Source: Xenopus tropicalis
Taxonomy: Eukaryota; Chordata; Amphibia; Anura; Pipidae
Length of the DNA: 64,000 bases
NCBI RefSeq assembly: GCF_000004195.4
Contig: NC_030680.2
Span: 146,214,545-146,278,544 of the forward strand
Direction of reading: 5' to 3'
Shown: positions 57,181 through 64,000 of the stretch, piece by piece
How the letters are laid out: each line of letters begins with the position of its first letter
How positions within the stretch are numbered: the first letter of the stretch is position 1
The notes under the pieces: model-generated
The model's database searches: none
The model's input: only the letters and a program-made list of their open reading frames with translations
Told to the model about the DNA's origin: nothing
Position numbers and translations under genes: made by a program

Positions 57181-57892
57181 TGCAGCCTTTTTAGGTAGTT
57201 GTTATCTGAAAGTTCTGCAAAGGGATAAAATAAAGTGATATAATTCTGAGTACAAGTCTAGTTTGGCTGTGAGACAGACTAGCAGGGTCCCTGCAGCTGA
57301 TATAGGTACTGGCAGGACATAATTACCAGACAGTAAGATCCCCTCCCGGGGGCACCGGCTGTCACTCACCTATAATTCGGGTGACAGAAATGACAGTCGA
57401 TACGTTGTTGGCACCGCGGCGGCGCTTGCGCTTGGGGTTACTATTAAGTAAAAATGATAATAAACCGGACTCCGGGAATGTCATGTGTCACATCTGTATT
57501 TCCAAACGATCGGGGTTGGAATTCATTATTCATATTACAAAGGCGGATTCCTCATTTGCACCCATTGAACCCTACCCATTCCGACGTCCCCATGGCAGGC
57601 TCATTAATTGGCACTTTATTTGATTCTTATACAGTAATGACTTCTGTCTGCAGGAAACCTATGGAAAAAAGTATTAATAAATCTGCAAAACAATAAAACG
57701 CCGCCCACTCCAGGATCCTTACTCTCTCTCTTGTACCTCAGTCCTTAATGAGGTTTTACCATGTAGCCACATTAGCACCTGGGGCTAACCGTGATCATTC
57801 TCTGCAAACCATGGCTTTATTAGCCAATTAGTCCAGTAAAGGGGCCATTCTCCCATGAACCTGGGCATTGGACTATTTGTGCCAACATACCA
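57181..57892. other. Unique sequence, candidate conserved noncoding block
   Basis: 57360-57620 contains GGTGACAGAAATGACAG, a GC-rich core and TTCATTATTCATATTAC, with no array. Two overlapping 80-codon open frames have no recognisable domain. Confidence 0.4.
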
Positions 57893-59301
57893 AGTAGGTA
57901 TCAGAATAGGTATCAGAATGGCACTCAATAGTAAGAAATCCGAGTCCGGCTTGGGACTCCTCCAGTTACATGGGAGTAGGAGAAACAATAGGTTAGCTGA
58001 AAGCAGTTCTAATGTGTAGCGCTGGCTCCTTCTGAAAGCTCAGACTCAGGCACACTTTACTGCTGCGCTGCAAGTTGGAGTGATATCCCCCCCCCTCACC
58101 CCCAGCAGCCGATCAGCAGAACAATGGGAAGGGAGCAAGATAGCAGCTCCCAGTAGGTATCAGAATAGCACTCAATAGTAAGAAATCCAAGTCCGGCTTG
58201 GGACTCCTCCAGTTACATGGGAGTAGGAGAAACAATAGGTTAGCTGAAAGCAGTTCTAATGTGTAGCGCTGGCTCCTTCTGAAAGCTCAGACTCAGGCAC
58301 ACTTTACTGCTGCGCTGCAAGTTGGAGTGATATCCCCCCCTCCCCCCCAGCAGCCGATCAGCAGAACAATGGGAAGGGAGCAAGATAGCAGCTCCCAGTA
58401 GGTATCAGAATAGCACTCAATAGTAAGAAATTCAAGTCCGGCTTGAGACTCCTTCAGTTACATGGGAGTAGGAGAAACAATAGGTTAGCTGAAAGCAGTT
58501 CTAATGTGTAGCGCTGGCTGAAAGCTCAGACTCAGGCACACTTTACTGCTGCGCTGCAAGTTGGAGTGATATCCCCCCCCTCACCCCCAGCAGCCGATCA
58601 GCAGAACAATGGGAAGGGAGCAAGATAGCAGCTCCCAGTAGGTATCAGAATAGCACTCAATAGTAAGAAATTCAAGTCCGGCTTGAGACTCCTCCAGTTA
58701 CATGGGAGTAGGAGAAACAATAGGTTAGCTGAAAGCAGTTCTAATGTGTAGCGCTGGCTGAAAGCTCAGACTCAGGCACACTTTACTGCTGCGCTGCAAG
58801 TTGGAGTGATATCCCCCCCCTCACCCCCAGCAGCCGATCAGCAGAACAATGGGAAGGGAGCAAGATAGCAGCTCCCAGTAGGTATCAGAATAGCACTCAA
58901 TAGTAAGAAATCCAAGTCCGGCTTGGGACTCCTCCAGTTACATGGGAGTAGGAGAAACAATAGGTTAGCTGAAAGCAGTTCTAATGTGTAGCGCTGGCTC
59001 CTTCTGAAAGCTCAGACTCAGGCACACTTTACTGCTGCGCTGCAAGTTGGAGTGATATCCCCCCCCTCACCCCCAGCAGCCGATCAGCAGAACAATGGGA
59101 AGGGAGCAAGATAGCAGCTCCCAGTAGGTATCAGAATAGCACTCAATAGTAAGAAATCCAAGTCCGGCTTGGGACTTCCCCAGTTACATGGGAGTAGGAG
59201 AAACAATAGGTTAGCTGAAAGCAGTTCTAATGTGTAGCGCTGGCTGAAAGCTCAGACTCAGGCACACTTTACTGCTGCGCTGCAAGTTGGAGTGATATCC
59301 T
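57893..59301. repeat. About 240-247-bp tandem array (about 5.8 copies)
   Basis: AGTAGGTATCAGAATAGCAC, GAGTAGGAGAAACAATAGGT and AGCCGATCAGCAGAACAATG recur. Some copies carry GGCTCCTTCTGAAAG and others GGCTGAAAG, a 6-7-bp length polymorphism. The GCAGTTCTAATGTGTAGCGC segment resembles T2-like MITE sequence. Confidence 0.94.
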
Positions 59302-60116
59302 GTATGTATAAGGTGTATAAGGTGTATGGCCACCTTAAGTCTCATTAAGACTTACTGCTTTGTCTAATGCTTCTATGGGAGAAACAAGAACTCTGAGATA
59401 GGCCAAACCCCAGAACTTTCAAAAACACCTAAATCTACTGAATCTCTAATGTGCAAACGAATGAGGAAAAATAGGTAATTGGGTGAAGACAGTAACCATA
59501 GAAAGATGCCTTGTTTGTCTATAATGATATAGTGTAATGCTGAAGACCCCTGTCCCGGAATGATAATGAAGATAAATATGGATTGCAGAATGGACGCCCT
59601 ATTCTCAGACAGTTCTTTCAATGCAACAACAGCCACACACACAAAAAAAAAAAGCTTAATTATTAATATGTCCTCTACCGTGTAACAAGGTCATCCCTGC
59701 AGTTACAGAATCTCTCCCTCCACTTCTAGGCGCCGCTTAATGAAGCCTTGGTGGAGTTATCTATTGGAATAAGGATTAAGGGGTGAACAATGGGATCAGG
59801 ACCTAGACCTGAGTGACTTCCTATTGATCGGCAGAAGCTTATATAGGGCAAGGATTGCAAATAAAGGGCCAGATTTCTTCCAGTATTTGAGCAGAGGATC
59901 AATGGCTCGTTACACTTCCTGGAGAAAAAACTCAGCCTTTTGTACGGCAGGGGATTTCTCTGGGAAGTGAGTGCTTTTTTTATTAGAATTGGTGACTTTT
60001 ACTGCTTTACAGCTGAGATTTACAAGCCTTGCGGGTTTCATGGCCTCTCTTTTGTTTTCATTCATTTTAGGAGAGTCCGAGCAGTGACCAACCTCTTTGT
60101 ATGCAAAGCAGCAAGC
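59302..60116. other. Flank, no gene recognised
   Basis: AT-rich unique sequence with an A run near 59642-59652. The open frame at 59940-60161 runs into the 112-bp array and is not a gene. Confidence 0.4.
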
Positions 60117-60640
60117 ATAATAATAAAACAGTACCTGTACTTGATCCCAACTAAGATATAATTACCCCTTATTGGGGGCAGAACAGCCCTATTGGGTTTA
60201 TTTAATGGTTAAATGATTCCCTTTTCTCTGTAATAATAAAACAGTACCTGTACTTGATCCCAACTAAGATATAATTACCCCTTATTGGGGCAGAACAGCC
60301 CTATTGGGTTTATTTAATGGTTAAATGATTCCCTTTTCTCTGTAATAATAAAACAGTACCTGTACTTGATCCCAACTAAGATATAATTACCCCTTATTGG
60401 GGCAGAACAGCCCTATTGGGTTTATTTAATGGTTAAATGATTCCCTTTTCTCTGTAATAATAAAACAGTACCTGTACTTGATCCCAACTAAGATATAATT
60501 ACCCCTTATTGGGGCAGAACAGCCCTATTGGGTTTATTTCATGGTTAAATGATTCCCTTTTCTCTGTAATAATAAAACAGTACCTGTACTTGATCCCAAC
60601 TAAGATATAATTAATCCTTATTGGATGCAAAACAATCCTG
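60117..60640 (+). repeat. 112-bp tandem array, locus 6 (about 4.5 copies)
   Basis: AAAACAGTACCTGTACTTGA recurs at 112-113 bp from 60125. The last copy is diverged (TTAATCCTTATTGGATGC), as expected for the outermost unit next to the MITE arm. Confidence 0.96.
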
Positions 60641-60779
60641 TTGGATTAATGATTGTAGAATTAATGTTTTATTGATTTTTTAGTAGACTTAAGGTATGGA
60701 GATCCAAATTACCGAAAGACCCCTTATCCGGAATACCCTTGGTCCTAAGCATTCTGGATAGTGGGTCTTATACCTGTAT
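60641..60779. mobile_element. Right arm of a CAGGTATGGG-type MITE
   Basis: AGTAGACTTAAGGTATGGAG, CCCCTTATCCGGAATACCC and TGGGTCTTATACCTGTA form the right arm. No left arm precedes the array at 60117. Confidence 0.75.
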
Positions 60780-60800
60780 TTGTCATTTTATATTCAGGAA

Positions 60801-61284
60801 TAGGGATGTAGCGAACCTCAAAAAAAAAGTTTGCGAACCCCATAGACTTCAATGAGAAGGCGAACTTTAAAACCTAGAAAAGCCATTTCTGGCCAGAAAA
60901 CTGATTTTAAAGTTGTTTAAAGGGTGCCACGACCTGGGCAGTGACATGCAGGAGGGGGATCAAGGGCAAAAATTTCTCTCAAAAATACGTTGTTGACACA
61001 GCGTTGCGTAAAAACGCAAGCTATTTCTATGTATACACAAAGGCAGCTGGCAGACCTAGCGGAAATACGCTGCGTTTTTTGCTATTTCGCACTATTAGCA
61101 CCATGGAAACGGGATTTGCTTACAAGCACTAGGCTGAAAAACGCCATGTGTGGCTTGTGCGGCATTTTTAGGCTGAGAAAAAACGCAGCGGAAAAACGCC
61201 TAAGGCGAACCCAAATTGCGAACATCGCGAACACCCGATGTTCGTGCCAATTAGTTCGCCGGCGAACAGTTCGCTACATCTCTA
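60801..61284. mobile_element. hAT-like MITE (TAGGGATGTAGCGAAC end), perfect 8-bp duplication
   Basis: It starts TAGGGATGTAGCGAACC and ends GTTCGCTACATCTCTA. TTCAGGAA flanks it at 60793-60800 and 61285-61292. It is 484 bp. The interior contains several AAAACGC words in both orientations. No transposase is present; the open frame at 60990-61319 is incidental. Confidence 0.9.
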
Positions 61285-61292
61285 TTCAGGAA

Positions 61293-61487
61293 GAGGCTAG
61301 GAACAAGAACTCTGTGTGAAACTTGCAAGCCAACTCTTCATCCGTTGTGTCAACAGCTCCAATATCCAAGATGTAATCAAGGTCCCACCTCATTTCTATA
61401 CAACCAACTAGGATTCTAGGACCCTGAAAATACGCTAATGAGCCCTAATAAAGAAGAAACCAGTCTGTAGTTAGGATCTGACCATCA
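61293..61487. other. Short spacer
   Basis: No feature recognised. Confidence 0.4.
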
Positions 61488-61762
61488 GCCACAGTCAAAT
61501 GTAAAAAGACTTGGAGAGCAACACAAGCACCATAAAAGTTCATGGAGGAGCCAAATAAGGGCTGTGATTGGCTATTAGGGGCCTCTATGCACCCTATCAG
61601 CTTACAGGGGCTTTATTTGGAAGTAACTCTTATTTTTATTCAACCAAAACTTGCCCCCAAGTCAGGAATTCAAAAATAACTCCCTGGTTTGGGGGCACTG
61701 AGAGCAACGTCCAAGGGGTTGGGGAGCAACATGTTGCCCGAGTCACTGGTTGGGAATGACTG
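61488..61762. mobile_element. hAT MITE (CAGGGGTCCCCAACC family), left end missing
   Basis: CCACAGTCAAATGTAAAAAG, GGAGCCAAATAAGGGCTGTG and CACTGGTTGGGAATGACTG closely match 32872-33138. The left terminus is absent. Confidence 0.8.
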
Positions 61763-62539
61763 CCTTAGACTATAGGATATTCCATAAAAATTGGAATTAC
61801 GGGAGCAAATGTTGGTTTCCTTTCCAGGATTTCTTCTGCTTTGCATACAAATGAGTAGAGGGTCTCCTCAATGCTAATGCTTGCTCATGTTGATCCACTT
61901 CCCTGGCTCTGTACCTGCTGATCATTAAACTGATGAGCTTCCATGGGGGTGAAACTGGTCAGTATTCAGCCTTTTGCTGAGATCAAGTGTAGTAACTGTT
62001 GTTAGTGGGTGCACCCTGTATTGGGACCTCTTTGGAGGTCCACTGGAATCCCGACCCCTTCTCTGCTTCGGCTGGGAGGGGAAAGGACAAAGGATCCCCC
62101 TAGCTTTGCGGCGAAGGGGATCCGAAGACCCTTGCCTCCTGCTGGCCTTTTGGCCGGGGAGGTTGAGGACAAAGGGGTTCCCCTTGGCTTCGGCTAGGGG
62201 GTTTCCGAAGATTCAGGACCATTTTTTGTGCCTTTTGGCCGGGATGGACCTGGATATTTGCACCCCTTTGCACCGTGTGGCACTTCCGTGAGCACATTTT
62301 TGCACTTGGGTGAACGAAGCACTGACGGGCTTCAATATAAAAAAAACTGTTGTTAGGGGGTGCCTGATGTGCGCTGTGCCCATGGATAGCAACCCAGGGG
62401 CGCCGAAGAACTATTGTGGGATAGGGAGACTCACCAATTGTTCAGGACTTTAGACACTTTACCTTTTTTTGACTCCTAAAGGAGGGTCTGGAGGTCTTGT
62501 AGGACTTCTGTAGGACCCAAATACCTTTGCCCCTGCAGA
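61763..62539. other. Flank, no gene recognised
   Basis: Short words such as CTTTTGGCCGGGA occur more than once at 62144-62245, hinting at weak local duplication. No exon was recognised. Confidence 0.4.
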
Positions 62540-62821
62540 CAGTGTTGAACTAGGGTGCCAAGGGCCCACTGAAAACCATAGACCTTTGGCCCACTCTCCC
62601 TTTCTCTGTTCACTCACTTTCTTTAGTGGCTTAATTACTTTTTTTTACATACTACTATCTATCCTTTCCATCCTTCATTTCTTCTGTTTCTTCTCGCATA
62701 GAATTGACTAATGGCCATGGTATAGGCATACAAGGCAAATGGTTGGGTGAGCAGGAGGGCCTACTGGCACCTGGGCCCACTGGGAGTTTTCCTGGTATCC
62801 TGATTGGCCAGTCCAACACTG
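62540..62821. mobile_element. hAT-type MITE (CAGTGTTGAACTAGG end), perfect 8-bp duplication
   Basis: It starts CAGTGTTGAACTAGGGTGCC and ends GCCAGTCCAACACTG. CCTGCAGA flanks it at 62532-62539 and 62822-62829. It is 282 bp. Subterminal GGGCCCACTG is shared with the truncated copy at 49456. Confidence 0.9.
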
Positions 62822-62829
62822 CCTGCAGA

Positions 62830-63331
62830 CCTTCTGGCCAGGGGATTGAACATTAAGGAGTCCTCACTAGCCCTGTGGTGAAGGAAGGTCTAAAGACCCT
62901 CAATCCTTTTTGTCGGGGGTGTCGGAATTAAAGAAGCATTTCCTTTTTAAATATGGACCTGCATTCCCTGATGTTTTTGCACTTTACAACCTGCCTTCCA
63001 CTAGCTGAATTACTGTTGGTCCAGTGGGGCCACCCCATTATTAGTTATTCACTATATTTATAGGAGGTGCCCCTTAATGCTCTTGAACTTCTGTTCGGGG
63101 TCTTTTGTAAATAAACCATTTAATGAAGTAGCAGCCAAATTTTTTACTGACTTCAGTTCCCACAATTCTTTGCACCTCCTGGGATTAATAGAGTTTAAAG
63201 AAGAAGAATCAGGAAAACTTGCAAGGCATTGTGGGAGCTATGGTGTTGGCTGGGGGAGAACCGGCTACAGCTACATTGCTTTGATGTTCCGAGTAGTCCA
63301 AACCAGCAGTGAAGCCCCACCCCCTGTTCGC
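62830..63331. other. Flank, no gene recognised
   Basis: Unique-looking sequence with a partial dispersed-repeat texture near 63215-63330. No exon was recognised. Confidence 0.4.
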
Positions 63332-63765
63332 TAAGCCCCACCCCCTGTTCCCCTGCAGATCTGGCTGGCTACTTTGTGACTTAAATAAAATGTAACAGTA
63401 GCCGCCTGTCCTCAGCCTGCCTCCTCCCAATCCCACAATTCCCTGCTGCACACGTGATGTCAATAAGGAAAGGAACATCCCAGTGCAATGCATTGTGGGT
63501 TATGTAGTTCCTGCATGCTGTCTGTAAGCTGGGGAGAAGTTGTTGAGAATTTGTAACATCAGTGTTTTAGTCCCTCCTCCCCTGCCAGTATTTCAAATGA
63601 TGCAGAAAGAGTAGAACTGTTTTGCAGCTGGATTTCAGCCTATAAACATGGGATTTATTTCTACTTTTTGAAGGAACAGATTACAGGGATAGGGATATTA
63701 GGGGTTTCTGTGTTGTGTGGGGCTCTTTAACACATTTTGTTTTGGAAGCCGGAGTTCCCCTTTAA
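63332..63765. mobile_element. T2-like MITE 3' segment
   Basis: CTAAGCCCCACCCCCTGTTC, CACACGTGATGTCAATAAGG and the terminal AGTTCCCCTTTAA match 7355-7746 closely, with a roughly 25-bp insertion near 63383-63407 relative to that copy. The left end is missing. Confidence 0.75.
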
Positions 63766-64000
63766 TAATAAAGGCAATACAGGCAGAGTATTTTCCCTTT
63801 AACTTCTCAGGCAGAAACTCATTTCACCCAGTGGAAGGCAGGGACCCGTTAAAGCACAATATTCCCTCTCGCGGGTTTGTATGAGTGATATTCTCCCATG
63901 ATGATGAGAACTAAATTGGAAATAAATTGAACTGTGTTTAAAGAATATTATTAACCCATCACATTTGTAGCGTTAATTAGTCACGCCGCAGACCTGTGTT
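63766..64000. other. Right edge, no feature
   Basis: Unique sequence up to the window end. No exon was recognised. Confidence 0.4.

Noticed and set aside
17200..64000. Exons of fhit, the gene next to PTPRG in mammals
   Set aside because: I looked for a histidine-triad motif and other FHIT-like peptides and saw none; the region appears intergenic.

Overview
The window looks like frog nuclear DNA, most likely Xenopus (X. tropicalis is my best guess). The reasons are T2/Kolobok-type MITEs with TTAAAGG termini, many hAT-type MITEs with 8-bp target duplications, a non-autonomous SPIN-type hAT element, L2/CR1-like tails ending near an AGCGCTGTACA motif, and a very high load of tandem arrays. No prokaryotic gene, rRNA, tRNA or CRISPR array was found.

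Only one piece of protein-coding sequence is convincing. On the minus strand at 16687-16603 is the first coding exon of ptprg (receptor-type protein tyrosine phosphatase gamma). It has a good start context, a signal peptide and a GTAAGT splice donor. A CpG-rich 5'UTR/promoter block lies at about 16688-17165. The gene is therefore transcribed leftwards. Positions 1-16602 are part of its first intron, and about 17.2-64 kb is upstream flanking DNA in which I recognise no exon.

Layout: 1-16.6 kb (intron 1) carries arrays of 104, 51, 112, 51 (inverted), 112 (inverted), 77 and 31 bp, hAT and T2-like elements, and a 317-bp near-perfect foldback. The first 1.6 kb of the intron has repeated C-runs, which are G-runs on the transcribed sense strand. 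17.2-18.7 kb is a long GTGAGT/ACTCAC low-complexity block directly upstream of the promoter. 20.2-21.5 kb is a polypyrimidine tract with a perfect 30-bp array. 22-34 kb holds MITEs and arrays of 77, 52, 112, 95, 137 and 34 bp. 34.8-41.2 kb is nearly continuous arrays (100, 94, 12 and 112 bp). 43-48.4 kb has nested transposons and the SPIN element. 49.5-59.3 kb has arrays of 112, 484, 130 and about 244 bp. 60-64 kb has another 112-bp array, hAT MITEs and a T2-like end.

The main theme is that tandem arrays often grow out of transposon sequence. One 112-bp unit is expanded at six loci inside or beside the same TA-flanked MITE family. 77-bp and 51-bp arrays both contain a TGTAAGCTC...GGGCAGGG segment typical of LINE/SINE tails, and hAT fragments are embedded in a 484-bp array. 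By hand tally about one third of the window is tandem array. Most long open frames are by-products of these arrays, because their periods are multiples of 3 or their units lack stop codons. I did not find a new multi-gene system.
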